From positions 372,001 to 436,000 of the forward strand of contig NZ_CDWI01000011.1 in assembly GCF_001049495.1 (NCBI RefSeq): 64,000 nucleotides of DNA. The letters run 5' to 3'. Source of the DNA: Microbacterium sp. 3J1. GTDB taxonomy: Bacteria; Actinomycetota; Actinomycetes; Actinomycetales; Microbacteriaceae. The translations under genes were made by a program, and so were the position numbers. Below are positions 17,681 through 26,599 of the stretch, one piece after another. The notes under the pieces are model-generated. The model was not told the DNA's origin. It searched no databases and was given only the letters and a program-made list of their open reading frames with translations. Positions within the stretch are counted from its first letter, which is position 1. The number at the start of each line of letters is the position of its first letter.

Positions 17681-17841
17681 GCGGCCTCCTGGGCACTGAG
17701 AGAAACGAGAGGAGTGCGCGAGTGCGCGGGAACCATTCAGCGTAACGGCGGGGTGTGACATTTCATTCCGGATCCACAGGAATCCGCTCTCAGCGGACGC
17801 TCAGCCTCGCCGGTACGAGCCGGGGTGTCGGCGAGGCTGAC

Positions 17842-17847
17842 TACGCT
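17842..17847 (+). promoter_or_regulatory. -10 hexamer TACGCT, leaderless spacing
   Basis: TACGCT, six bases, then ATG at 17854. It sets the start of the ABC exporter gene inside a frame that is open from 17755. Confidence 0.6.
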
Positions 17848-17853
17848 GGCGAC

Positions 17854-19905
17854 ATGAGCATGGGTGGCATGGGCGGACGCGGAGGATTCCGCGGCATGGA
17901 TGAGGACGCACAGCGCCGCATGAACGCGGAGGCGCCCCGCATCAACGGTCTCGGCGCCCGGGTCGTCGCCCTGTTCGCCCAGTACAAGTGGCGCATCGTC
18001 TGGACGGGCGTTCTCGTGATCCTCGGCGCCGCGATCGCTGTGATCCCACCGCTCCTCGTGCAGCGGATCTTCGACGACGCGCTGTTCCCCGTCGACGGCG
18101 GCGCCCCGCAGATCCCTCTGCTGATCCAGCTCGTCGTGGCGATGATCGGGCTGTTCCTCTTCTCGGCCGGGCTGGGGGTGGCTCAGACGTGGCTGACCTC
18201 GACGGTAGGCAACAGCGTGACGGGCGACCTGCGGGTGAGGCTCTTCGAGCACCTCCAGGCGATGGAGCTCGGCTTCTTCACCCGCACGAAGACCGGCGTC
18301 ATCCAGTCGCGTCTGCAGAACGACGTCGGCGGAGTGTCCGGCGTGCTGACGAACACGGTCACGAGCATCCTCGGCAACGTCGTCACCGTCATCGCCTCTC
18401 TCGTGGCGATGATCCTGATCGACTGGCGGCTGACGTTGATCGCGGTCGTCCTCATGCCCTTCCTGATCGTCGTGCAGCGGCGCGTCGGGCAGGTGCGCGC
18501 CCGCATCGCGGGAGAGACCCAGGAGTCGTTGTCGGAGCTGACGTCGATCACGCAGGAGACCCTGAGCGTCTCGGGGATGCTGCTGTCGAAGGCCTTCAAC
18601 AGGCAGCGGACCGAGTCGGAGCGCTACCAGGCGGAGAACCGCAACCAGGTGAAGCTGCAGGTGCGCAGGGCGATGAGCGGCCAGGGGTTCTTCGCCGTCG
18701 TGCAGGTGCTGATGGCGAGCGTGCCGGCCGTCATCTACCTCGTGTCGGGCTACCTGATCGCGGGCGGTACCGGGGCGATCACCGCCGGGACCGTCGTGGC
18801 CTTCACGACCGTGCAGGCCCGGCTGCTGCAGCCGCTCATGGGGCTCATGCGCGTCTCGCTCGATCTGCAGACCTCCTCCGCGCTCTTCGCCCGCATCTTC
18901 GAGTACCTGGATCTCGTCCCCGAGATCCGGGACTCCTCCGACGCCATCACCGTGGCCGATGCGCCGGGCCCTCGGGGGCGCATCGAGTTCCGCGACGTCG
19001 TCTTCCGCTATCCCGATGCCTCACCGGATGCTCGGCCGACGCTGCAGGGCGTGTCCTTCGTCGCCGAACCCGGTCAGCACGTCGCGTTCGTCGGCCCCTC
19101 GGGCGCAGGCAAGACGACCGTGCTCTACCTCGCGCCCCGCCTGTACGAGGCGCACGGGGGAGCGGTCCTGTTCGCGGGAGCGGACGTGCGCACGCTCACG
19201 CAGGAGTCGATCATCGACCAGGTCGGCATCGTGTCGCAGGAGACCTACCTGTTCCACGCGACGATCCGCGAGAACCTCCTCTACGCGAAGCCCGGTGCGA
19301 CCGAGGCGGAGATGATCGCGGCGTGCACGGCGGCCAACATCCACCACATCATCGCGGGCTTCGAGGACGGCTACGACACGATCGTCGGCGAACGCGGCTA
19401 TCGTCTCTCCGGAGGCGAGAAGCAGCGTATCGCCATCGCGAGGGTGCTGCTCAAGGATCCACCGGTGCTCCTCCTCGACGAGGCCACCTCGGCTCTCGAC
19501 ACCGTGTCCGAACGTGTCGTGCAGGAGGCGCTCGACGAGGCCGCCAAGGGCCGCACGACGCTGACCATCGCACACCGGCTGTCGACCGTGATGGGTGCCG
19601 ACGTCATCCACGTCCTCGAAGCCGGACAGATCGTCGAGTCGGGAACGCACACGGAGCTGCTCGCTCTCGACGGTCTCTACGCCGAGCTCGCCGCCCAGCA
19701 GGTCGCGGCATCCCGCGTGCTCGACACCGAGGCGGTCATCGAGGAGGCGGTCACCGGGGGTGTCCGGGCGGCGCTCGCCGACCGTCGGGCCGATCGTGCT
19801 CCTCAGGACTCCGCGGGGGAGGACGCCGTCGCGGCTCTCACCGCGTCGGTACCACTCCTCGGAGAGCCCCGAGCCGACGATCGCGTGTACCCGGCGGGCG
19901 GCTGA
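17854..19905 (+). CDS. ABC exporter, fused membrane and ATPase domains
   Basis: Half-transporter of the multidrug/lipid exporter type (683 residues) that would act as a homodimer. The Gly/Met-rich N-terminus (MSMGGMGGRGGFRG) is followed by six transmembrane helices at about 40-340. The nucleotide-binding domain has Walker A FVGPSGAGKTT near 417, signature RLSGGEKQR, Walker B VLLLDEATSALD and H-loop IAHRLST. An additional C-terminal tail of about 60 residues is Ala/Asp rich. The start is fixed by the leaderless promoter box. It diverges from the MFS pump and is convergent with the SDR gene. Confidence 0.92.
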   Translation: MSMGGMGGRGGFRGMDEDAQRRMNAEAPRINGLGARVVALFAQYKWRIVWTGVLVILGAAIAVIPPLLVQRIFDDALFPVDGGAPQIPLLIQLVVAMIGLFLFSAGLGVAQTWLTSTVGNSVTGDLRVRLFEHLQAMELGFFTRTKTGVIQSRLQNDVGGVSGVLTNTVTSILGNVVTVIASLVAMILIDWRLTLIAVVLMPFLIVVQRRVGQVRARIAGETQESLSELTSITQETLSVSGMLLSKAFNRQRTESERYQAENRNQVKLQVRRAMSGQGFFAVVQVLMASVPAVIYLVSGYLIAGGTGAITAGTVVAFTTVQARLLQPLMGLMRVSLDLQTSSALFARIFEYLDLVPEIRDSSDAITVADAPGPRGRIEFRDVVFRYPDASPDARPTLQGVSFVAEPGQHVAFVGPSGAGKTTVLYLAPRLYEAHGGAVLFAGADVRTLTQESIIDQVGIVSQETYLFHATIRENLLYAKPGATEAEMIAACTAANIHHIIAGFEDGYDTIVGERGYRLSGGEKQRIAIARVLLKDPPVLLLDEATSALDTVSERVVQEALDEAAKGRTTLTIAHRLSTVMGADVIHVLEAGQIVESGTHTELLALDGLYAELAAQQVAASRVLDTEAVIEEAVTGGVRAALADRRADRAPQDSAGEDAVAALTASVPLLGEPRADDRVYPAGG

Positions 19906-19950
19906 TCCGGGCCGCCCGGCGCTCGGTGCCGTTCTCCGTTCGTGCGTCTG

Positions 19951-20724
19951 TCAGTGCACCGACAGGCCGCCGTCGATGAACAGCGACTGACCCGTCACAT
20001 ACGACGAGCCGGAGCCGGCGAGGAACACCGCGGCGGCCGCGAAGTCCGACGGCAGGCCGTTGCGCCCGATCATGGTGCGCGCGGCAAGAGCGGCGATCTG
20101 ACCCGTATCCTCCTGCAGGCGGGCGTTGAGCGGAGTCAGCACGAAGCCGGGCACCAGCGCGTTGCTCGTGACTCCGGTGCCGCCCCAGGCCTCCGCCTCC
20201 GAGCGCATGAGCGACTCGACGGCACCCTTCGAGGCACCGTAGACACCGCTGCCGACGAAGGCCCGGTGCGCCTGCTGCGAGCTGATGTGGATGAGACGGC
20301 CGTAGCCGCGCGACGCCATGCCCGTCGCGTAGCGCTGTCCGAGCAGGAAGGGGGCGAGCGCGTTGACGGTCATCGTCGCATCCCAGTCCTCCTCAGTGAT
20401 GTCTGCGAAGGGCGGTCGGATGTTGATCCCCGCCGAGTTGACCAGGATGTCGGGTTCGCCGAACGGCGCGGTCGCCGCCTCAGCGAGTGCCCGGATGCCG
20501 GGGCGTGAACCGAGATCGCCGCTCACCCCTGCGGCGGTGCAGCCGGCGGCCTGCAGCTCTGCGACCGTGTCGGCGATCCGATCCTCGCCCCGCGCCACGA
20601 TGACCGTCGCCGCCCCGGCGCGTGCCAGTGCCGTCGCGATCCCTCGACCGATGCCCGAGCTGCCGCCGGTGACGACGGCGGTGCGGCCGGCGAGCGAGAA
20701 GAGGTCGTCGAGGTAGTCGGTCAT
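19951..20724 (-). CDS. SDR-family oxidoreductase
   Basis: NAD(P)-dependent short-chain dehydrogenase of the classical type, 257 residues. The cofactor motif TGGSSGIGRG lies near residue 19, NSAG near 95, the catalytic Ser in HISSQQAHRAF near 147, and YGASKGA supplies Tyr and Lys. The C-terminal YVTGQSLFIDGGLS is typical of sugar-acid or ketoacyl reductases; 2-deoxy-gluconate or gluconate dehydrogenase is possible. CTGGAG precedes the ATG at 20724. It follows the glycosyltransferase gene by 19 bases and is probably translated from the same mRNA. Confidence 0.87.
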   Translation of the reverse strand: MTDYLDDLFSLAGRTAVVTGGSSGIGRGIATALARAGAATVIVARGEDRIADTVAELQAAGCTAAGVSGDLGSRPGIRALAEAATAPFGEPDILVNSAGINIRPPFADITEEDWDATMTVNALAPFLLGQRYATGMASRGYGRLIHISSQQAHRAFVGSGVYGASKGAVESLMRSEAEAWGGTGVTSNALVPGFVLTPLNARLQEDTGQIAALAARTMIGRNGLPSDFAAAAVFLAGSGSSYVTGQSLFIDGGLSVH

Positions 20725-20743
20725 GGGGCTCCAGTCGGGGCTG

Positions 20744-21691
20744 TCACCACGCGAGCGCGGCGGTGAGGGAGGGATCAGGACTCGCATCCGCGAACTCCGG
20801 CAGAGCTCGCAGCTCGTCCACGAACAGCGACACCTCCGCGGCGTAGTCGGGGTCGGGGTGGGTCAGCCCGATCTCGACGAGCGGCGGCACGTCCATCGTC
20901 ATGATGAGCTCGAGACGGGCGGTCACGGCGGTGTGCGCGCCGGCCTCGCGGAGGACCCGGATGCCGCCGCGCAGTGCGGTGAGATACTCGCGCAGCACGG
21001 ACAGCCGCCCGCGGCCCTGTGTGATCGACGTGCCGTCTGCCCGGAGCCGCCACTCGACGACGGTGTCGGGGATGACATCGAAGGCGCGTGCGCGGGTGTA
21101 CATGAGCTGCGCGACGATCTGATCCTCGTATGCGACACCCTCGGGGAACCGGAGGTCCGCCCAGAGCTCCGTGCGGCTCACCTTCGACCAGGCGACGATG
21201 TTCGCGCTGGCCTGCGGATGCTCGAAGATCGTGGTGCCCCGCCGCTCCGGCGCCGTGGCCGCCGACACCCAGGGCTGCACCCGACCCGCCGAGTACCTCG
21301 TGCCGTCGAAGCGGGATCGCACGTATGCGCCCGCTACGAAGTCGCTGCCCGTCTCGCCGAGGGTTCGGGTGAGACGTCCGAGCGCGGTGGGAGTGAGCTG
21401 GTCGTCCCCGTCGAGGAAGCCCACGAACGGGGTGTCCACGAGGTCCAGCGCGGCATTGCGCGCGGCTCCGAGACCCCGAGAGGCCTCGTGGTCGATCACC
21501 CGGAATCGACGGTCTGCGGATGCCGCCGCAGCGAAGACGGCACCGGTGTCATCGGTCGAGCCGTCGTCGACGAGGATGGCGGTCCAGCGCTCCTCGGTCT
21601 GGGCACGCAGCGAATCGAGGGCCGCGGGAGCGAAGGAGCCGATGTCGCGGCCGGGGACGATCATGGTAACGATCGGGGCGGGAGCGGTCAC
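20744..21691 (-). CDS. Family 2 glycosyltransferase (GT-A fold)
   Basis: Inverting sugar transferase of the GT2 type. The N-terminal Rossmann strand TMIVPGRDIG, then AILVDDGSTDDTG near residue 39, and the DxD-like metal motif FVGFLDGDDQ near 88 are visible. A single domain with no membrane segment suggests a cytoplasmic enzyme acting at the membrane surface. The C-terminal half, including GVAYEDQIVAQLMY, carries the acidic catalytic ED. The start is GTG 21691, set by the leaderless box. It lies 65 bases after the cysteine desulfurase but has its own promoter. Confidence 0.85.
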   Translation of the reverse strand: MTAPAPIVTMIVPGRDIGSFAPAALDSLRAQTEERWTAILVDDGSTDDTGAVFAAAASADRRFRVIDHEASRGLGAARNAALDLVDTPFVGFLDGDDQLTPTALGRLTRTLGETGSDFVAGAYVRSRFDGTRYSAGRVQPWVSAATAPERRGTTIFEHPQASANIVAWSKVSRTELWADLRFPEGVAYEDQIVAQLMYTRARAFDVIPDTVVEWRLRADGTSITQGRGRLSVLREYLTALRGGIRVLREAGAHTAVTARLELIMTMDVPPLVEIGLTHPDPDYAAEVSLFVDELRALPEFADASPDPSLTAALAW

Positions 21692-21697
21692 CAGCCG

Positions 21698-21703
21698 AGT
21701 CTA
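21698..21703 (-). promoter_or_regulatory. -10 hexamer TAGACT, leaderless spacing
   Basis: TAGACT on the reverse strand, six bases, then the GTG start at 21691. It suggests that the glycosyltransferase-SDR pair can be transcribed apart from the NAD operon. Confidence 0.55.
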
Positions 21704-21756
21704 GAGGCGGCGTCGCGCCGAGAGCGGCGCCGGGCGGTCCCGCCGCCGAGACGGGA

Positions 21757-22896
21757 TCACGAGCCCGCGACCGCGCGCACCGATTCCGCGACGAGCGCGG
21801 CGAGCTCGGTTGCGGCATTCCCCGGCAGCGGCACGCGGCCGAAGGAGAAGCGCACGGAGGTCTGCGCCACGGCCGGGTCCACGCCGCACGCCAGCAGGAC
21901 GTGCGAGGGGTCGTCGCTGCCCGCGGCGCAGGCCGAGCCGCTCGACGACACGACTCCGCGCCGTTCGAGTTCGAGCAGGACGGCCTCGCCGCTGACGCCC
22001 GCGAAGGTGAAGCTCGCGGTCGCCGGGAGCCGCGATGCCGGGTCTCCGGTCAGAGCGGCCTGAGGTACGGCGCGGAGCACCTCCCGGATGAAGTCGGAGG
22101 ACACCGCCGAGACCCCCGCGTTCACGACGCCCCGCTCGGCCTCCGCGAGCTCGAGAGCGGTGGCCAGCGCCACCGCGCCGGCGACGTTCTCCGTCCCCGA
22201 TCGCCGACCCCGCTCCTGGCCGCCTCCGTGCAGCAGAGGTTCGAGCGGAATCCGACCGCGCACGGCGAGCGCGCCGATCCCCTTGGGCGTTCCGAGCTTG
22301 TGTCCGGCGATCGCCACGGCGTCCGCTCCCAAGCCCGAGAGCGGCAGCCAGCTGGCCGACTGCACCGCGTCGACGTGCAGGGGCACACCCGCACGGTGCG
22401 CCACCGCAGCCAGAGCCGGCACGTCCTGGATCGTCCCGATCTCGTTGTTGGCGTGGCCGAGCGCGACGAGCGCGGTGTCGTCGCTCATCGCCGCCTGCAG
22501 CGCGTCCGGGGTGATGCGGCCGACGGTGTCGACCGCGATCCTGGTCACGCGGACGCCGTGGAATCGCTCGAGATACTCAGCCGACTCGAGGATCGACTCG
22601 TGCTCGATCGGCGAGACGACCAGGTGACGGCGGCCGTCGTGCAGCCGGGCGAGGACGATGCCCTTCACCGCGAGGTTGTTCGCCTCCGTCCCGCCGCCGG
22701 TGAAGACGACGTCGCCCGCTCGCATCCCCAGCACTGCGGCCACTCGGGAGCGTGCGTCCTCCAAGGCGCTCGCCGCCGCCTCCCCGACTTCATGATGGCT
22801 CGACGGATTGCCGAACACGTCGAAGAGGTACGGGCGCATCGCCTCCCACACCTCGGCCCGCACCGGGGTGGTCGCGGCATGATCGAGGTACAGCAT
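21757..22896 (-). CDS. Cysteine desulfurase, NifS-like, NAD-operon type
   Basis: PLP enzyme that removes sulfur from cysteine for iron-sulfur cluster assembly. Motifs: YLDHAATTPV at the start, GGTEANNLAVKG near residue 70, the PLP-lysine loop AIAGHKLGTPKG near 197, and the catalytic Cys loop SSSGSACAAGSDDPSHVL near 320. It begins three bases after nadC on the same strand. In several Firmicutes a NifS paralogue in the nad locus matures the NadA cluster; the same role is inferred here from the operon position. Confidence 0.92.
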   Translation of the reverse strand: MLYLDHAATTPVRAEVWEAMRPYLFDVFGNPSSHHEVGEAAASALEDARSRVAAVLGMRAGDVVFTGGGTEANNLAVKGIVLARLHDGRRHLVVSPIEHESILESAEYLERFHGVRVTRIAVDTVGRITPDALQAAMSDDTALVALGHANNEIGTIQDVPALAAVAHRAGVPLHVDAVQSASWLPLSGLGADAVAIAGHKLGTPKGIGALAVRGRIPLEPLLHGGGQERGRRSGTENVAGAVALATALELAEAERGVVNAGVSAVSSDFIREVLRAVPQAALTGDPASRLPATASFTFAGVSGEAVLLELERRGVVSSSGSACAAGSDDPSHVLLACGVDPAVAQTSVRFSFGRVPLPGNAATELAALVAESVRAVAGS

Positions 22897-22899
22897 CGC

Positions 22900-23751
22900 T
22901 CAGTCGATCCGGACGTCCAGGCCCAGGTCGAGCGCGAGGACGGAGTGGGTGAGCGCGCCCACCGAGATCACGTCCACTCCGGTCGCAGCGATGTCCGCCA
23001 CCGTCTCGAGCGTCACGCCACCCGACGCCTCGACCTGCGCGCGACCGGCGATCAGCGCGATACCCGCGCGAAGATCGTCGAGCGAGAAGTTGTCGAGCAG
23101 CACCGTGTGCGCTCCGCCGTCGAGCACCGCGGGGATCTGATCGAGACGGTCGACCTCCACCACGACGTGGGTCGTATGCGGGAGTCGCACGAGCGCGTCG
23201 CGGAGCGCGGTGGCCACATCGGCGCCCGAGCGCTGCAGCACGGCGAGATGGTTGTCCTTCGCCATGACGGCGTCGGAGAGCGAGAAGCGGTGGTTGCGAC
23301 CCCCGCCCGAGAGCACCGCGTGCCTCTCGAACGCACGGAGGCCCGGCGTCGTCTTGCGTGTGTCGACGATGCGTGCCGTCGACCCTTCGATCGCGCGCAC
23401 GTAGGCGGCGGTCATCGTCGCGATGCCGCTCATGCGCTGCGTGAAGTTCAGCGCGACGCGCTCGGCGGTGAGGATGCCGCGTGCGCTGCCGGAGACCGAG
23501 GCGAGGACGTCTGCGGGTGCGAACTCGTCGCCCTCGCCGACGTGGACGTCGACCTCGATCGTAGGATCGGTGAGTCCGAAGGCGGCGGCGAACACCTCTC
23601 CGCCGCTGAACACCCCGCGCTCGTGAGCGACGAGATCGGCCGTCGCCGTCGCTTCAGCCGGAAGCAGTGCGGTGCTCGTCAGGTCGCCCCAGGGCGCATC
23701 CTCTTCGAGGGCGGCACCGACGACGCGGGCGATGTGGGCGGGCGTGAGCAT
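22900..23751 (-). CDS. nadC: Nicotinate-nucleotide pyrophosphorylase (carboxylating)
   Basis: Quinolinate phosphoribosyltransferase: quinolinate plus PRPP gives nicotinate mononucleotide, carbon dioxide and pyrophosphate, the third de novo NAD step. Motifs: NFTQRMSGIAT near residue 100, RIVDTRKTTPGLRAFE near 120, the lysine region AVMAKDNHLAV, and the C-terminal EASGGVTLETVADIAATGVD. The 283-residue length is normal. The ATG shares its A with the nadB stop (TGATG), showing translational coupling. Confidence 0.96.
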   Translation of the reverse strand: MLTPAHIARVVGAALEEDAPWGDLTSTALLPAEATATADLVAHERGVFSGGEVFAAAFGLTDPTIEVDVHVGEGDEFAPADVLASVSGSARGILTAERVALNFTQRMSGIATMTAAYVRAIEGSTARIVDTRKTTPGLRAFERHAVLSGGGRNHRFSLSDAVMAKDNHLAVLQRSGADVATALRDALVRLPHTTHVVVEVDRLDQIPAVLDGGAHTVLLDNFSLDDLRAGIALIAGRAQVEASGGVTLETVADIAATGVDVISVGALTHSVLALDLGLDVRID

Positions 23752-25262
23752 CAGGCAGTCTCCAGAACGGGGGAGGCGACATCGTCGCGATGGTGGGATC
23801 CGACGGAGTCGGTGCGGGCGAGAGCAGCGGATGCCGTCGCCTCGGCGAGCAGCAGAAGGTTGGCGTCCTCGTGCTCGGAGACGGTCCGCGGGGCGGGAGC
23901 GTCGGCTTTCCAGCGGCGGAGCGTCTCGATAGCCTGCGCGAGGCCGGCATCCGATCGCAGCAGACCGACGCTCTGCCACATCAGGGCCTGCACGGCGCTG
24001 CGGTCGATCGTCGTCGACCCGCTTCGCGTCGACCGGACTCGGTTCGTCACGGCTGCCGCGAAGACCGGGGAGGCGCCACTCCGGGCAGCGGAGGGCGACG
24101 GCCATGGCTCGTCGAGCGCCGAGGCGGCACGTGCTCCGAAGACCGCGCCCTCGAGCAGCGAGTTCGACGCGAGCCGGTTCGCGCCGTGCACGCCCGTCCT
24201 GGCCACCTCGCCGACGGCGAACAGCCGCGGCAGAGAGGTGCGCCCGACCAGATCGGTCGCGACGCCACCCATCAGGTAGTGAGCGGCCGGGGTCACGGCG
24301 ATCGGCTCCGAGGCCCAGTCGATGCCGCGCTCGCGTGTCACGCGATCGATCGTCGGGAACCGTCGGGCCAGCGTCTCGGCGCCGAGCATGGTGGCGTCCA
24401 GCCGCACCGGCGCGGACTGCGCAGCCGCCTGGCGGGCGATCGCTCGCGAGACGACGTCGCGCGGCGCGAGCTCCCCGTCGGGATGGCTGTCGAATGTGAA
24501 GCGGCGGTCCTCGGCGTCGATCAGTGTCGCGCCCTCGCCACGTACGGCTTCGGAGATGAGGAACGGAGAGCCCGCGTCGAGCACCGTGGGGTGGAACTGC
24601 ACGAACTCGAGATCGGCGACCGCGGCGCCCGCGCGCAGAGCCGCGGCGATGCCGTCTCCCGTCGCACCGGTCGGGTTGGTCGTGCGGGAGAAGAGCTGCC
24701 CCGCCCCTCCTGTCGCCAGGATCACCGCATCCGCGCTGAGGTCGGTCGTCGACCCGCCCACCAGGACGCGGATGCCGCGCACCGCACCGCCCTCCACCAC
24801 GAGGTCGACGAGGAATGCACCCTCGACGACCGTGATGTCGGCTCGACGCACTGCGCCGATGAGTGCCGCGTCGATGGCCGCCCCGGTCGCGTCGCCTCCC
24901 GCATGCACGATCCGCGCGTGCGAGTGCGCGGCCTCCCGCCCGAGCAGCAGGTCGCCCGCAGGCGACCGGGCGAATGCGACGCCGCGGGCGATCAGCTCGG
25001 CGATCCGCTCCGCCGCATCGGTCACGAGCACGCTCACCGCCGCGGGGTCCGACAGCCCGGCCCCGGCCGCGAGCGTATCCGTCGCGTGACGCTCGGCAGA
25101 GTCGTCCGGACCGTAGATCCCCGCGACACCGCCCTGCGCGAGACGCGTGCAGCCGTCCCCGAGCAGTCCCTTCGTGACGAGCGTGACGGCGTGACCCGAC
25201 TCCTGCGCGTGCAGCGCCGCGGTCAGACCCGCGATGCCGGAGCCCACCACGATGACGTTCAT
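23751..25262 (-). CDS. nadB: L-aspartate oxidase
   Basis: FAD enzyme that oxidises L-aspartate to iminoaspartate for NadA. The dinucleotide motif VVGSGIAGLTAALHA is at the N-terminus; GDGIAAALRAGAAVADLEFV followed by QFHPTVLD is central. The family loop HYLMGGVATDLVGRT and GANRLASNSLLEGAVFG follow. The C-terminal helical domain is complete at 503 residues. The start ATG overlaps the nadA stop as ATGA. It sits between nadA and nadC in the order usual for actinobacteria. Confidence 0.96.
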   Translation of the reverse strand: MNVIVVGSGIAGLTAALHAQESGHAVTLVTKGLLGDGCTRLAQGGVAGIYGPDDSAERHATDTLAAGAGLSDPAAVSVLVTDAAERIAELIARGVAFARSPAGDLLLGREAAHSHARIVHAGGDATGAAIDAALIGAVRRADITVVEGAFLVDLVVEGGAVRGIRVLVGGSTTDLSADAVILATGGAGQLFSRTTNPTGATGDGIAAALRAGAAVADLEFVQFHPTVLDAGSPFLISEAVRGEGATLIDAEDRRFTFDSHPDGELAPRDVVSRAIARQAAAQSAPVRLDATMLGAETLARRFPTIDRVTRERGIDWASEPIAVTPAAHYLMGGVATDLVGRTSLPRLFAVGEVARTGVHGANRLASNSLLEGAVFGARAASALDEPWPSPSAARSGASPVFAAAVTNRVRSTRSGSTTIDRSAVQALMWQSVGLLRSDAGLAQAIETLRRWKADAPAPRTVSEHEDANLLLLAEATASAALARTDSVGSHHRDDVASPVLETA

Positions 25263-26599
25263 CGTGCGTCCGTCACCGCAGGGGGCTTGGCGGCCAGCAT
25301 CCGCTCCAGGGCCACGCGGGCGGGGTCGGCGACGTCGGACGCCACCGTGATCCGGTTCGGAGTGCGGCCCGCCACGAGTTCCTCGAGCACCCACGCCAGG
25401 TATCCGGGGTGGATGCGGTACATCGTCGAGCACGGGCACACCACAGGGTCGAGGCAGAAGATCTCGTGCTGCGGGAACTGCGCGGCCAGCCGCCGCACGA
25501 GGTTGATCTCGGTGCCGATCGCGAAGGTGGTCGGCTCTGTCGCGGCCGCGATCGCCCGTCGGATGTAATCCGTGGAGCCGGCTTCATCCGCGGCATCCAC
25601 GACCTCCATGGGGCATTCGGGGTGCACGATCACCCGCACTCCCGGGTGCTCGTCCCTCGCCTGCTCGATCTGCGAGACCGTGAACCGGCGGTGCACGGAG
25701 CAGAAGCCGTGCCAGAGGATCACCCGCGAATCGACGAGCTCCGATGCCGTCGACCCGCCGAGCGGTCGGCGCGGGTTCCACATCGGCATCTGCTCGAGGG
25801 GCACGCCCATCGCCTTCGCCGTGTTGCGTCCGAGGTGCTGGTCCGGGAAGAAGAGGACGCGCTGACCACGTGCGAACGCCCATTCCAGGACGGTCGCGGC
25901 GTTCGACGAGGTGCACACGATCCCGCCGTGGCGTCCGACGAATCCCTTGATCGCGGCCGACGAGTTCATGTACGTGACGGGGATGACCGGCACGCGTCCG
26001 GATTCGTCGAGCGCATCGAGGTCGCCGAGGACGTCGCCGAGCTGGTCCCAGCAGTCCTCGACCTGGTCGATGTCGGCCATGTCGGCCATCGAGCATCCGG
26101 CCGCGAGGTTCGGCAGGATCACGGCCTGGTCCGGGCCGGAGAGGAGATCAGCCGTCTCCGCCATGAAATGCACTCCGCAGAAGACGATGGCCTCGGCGTC
26201 GGGCCGCCCCTTCGCGGCGGTGGCCAGCTGGAAGGAGTCACCAACGTAATCGGCATGCCGGACCACCTCCTCCCGCTGGTAGAAGTGGCCGAGGATCACC
26301 GCGCGGTCGCCCAGGGTCTGCTTCGCGGCGCGGATGCGCGCATCCAGCTCCGCCTCGCTCGCCTCCCGGTAGTCCGCGGGAAGCTCTCCCTGCCGGGGGG
26401 ATCCGGTCGGGATGACGTCCCCCATGGAGGAGCCGGGTCCGTAGCCCGGTCGCGCGTCGAAGTCCCAGGGGCCGGCGGCGAGGTCCGTCGCGCAGGTCGC
26501 ATCGGTCGAGGCGCCGGAGACGATCGACTGGATGGCGTGGTCGACGGAGGCGTCGACCGGCGTCGGCATGGGCGGTGTCGGCAGGAACGTGATGCTCAT
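25259..26599 (-). CDS. nadA: Quinolinate synthase A
   Basis: Condenses iminoaspartate with dihydroxyacetone phosphate to quinolinate using an oxygen-sensitive [4Fe-4S] cluster. Likely cluster cysteines are in IVFCGVHFMAETADLL, VIVHPECPMEVV and the CxC-like VVCPCSTMYRIH. GHFYQREEVVRHADYVGDS is the substrate region. The protein has about 80 extra N-terminal residues before the core (446 residues in total), common in actinobacteria. Its ATG overlaps the nrtR stop (ATGA), so it is the second gene of the operon. Confidence 0.96.
   Translation of the reverse strand: MSITFLPTPPMPTPVDASVDHAIQSIVSGASTDATCATDLAAGPWDFDARPGYGPGSSMGDVIPTGSPRQGELPADYREASEAELDARIRAAKQTLGDRAVILGHFYQREEVVRHADYVGDSFQLATAAKGRPDAEAIVFCGVHFMAETADLLSGPDQAVILPNLAAGCSMADMADIDQVEDCWDQLGDVLGDLDALDESGRVPVIPVTYMNSSAAIKGFVGRHGGIVCTSSNAATVLEWAFARGQRVLFFPDQHLGRNTAKAMGVPLEQMPMWNPRRPLGGSTASELVDSRVILWHGFCSVHRRFTVSQIEQARDEHPGVRVIVHPECPMEVVDAADEAGSTDYIRRAIAAATEPTTFAIGTEINLVRRLAAQFPQHEIFCLDPVVCPCSTMYRIHPGYLAWVLEELVAGRTPNRITVASDVADPARVALERMLAAKPPAVTDAR

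Noticed and set aside
15876..17696. Long open frame in a second frame over the MFS gene
   Set aside because: Arg/His-rich translation typical of frame-shifted GC-rich DNA; the MFS frame has clear membrane helices and motifs.
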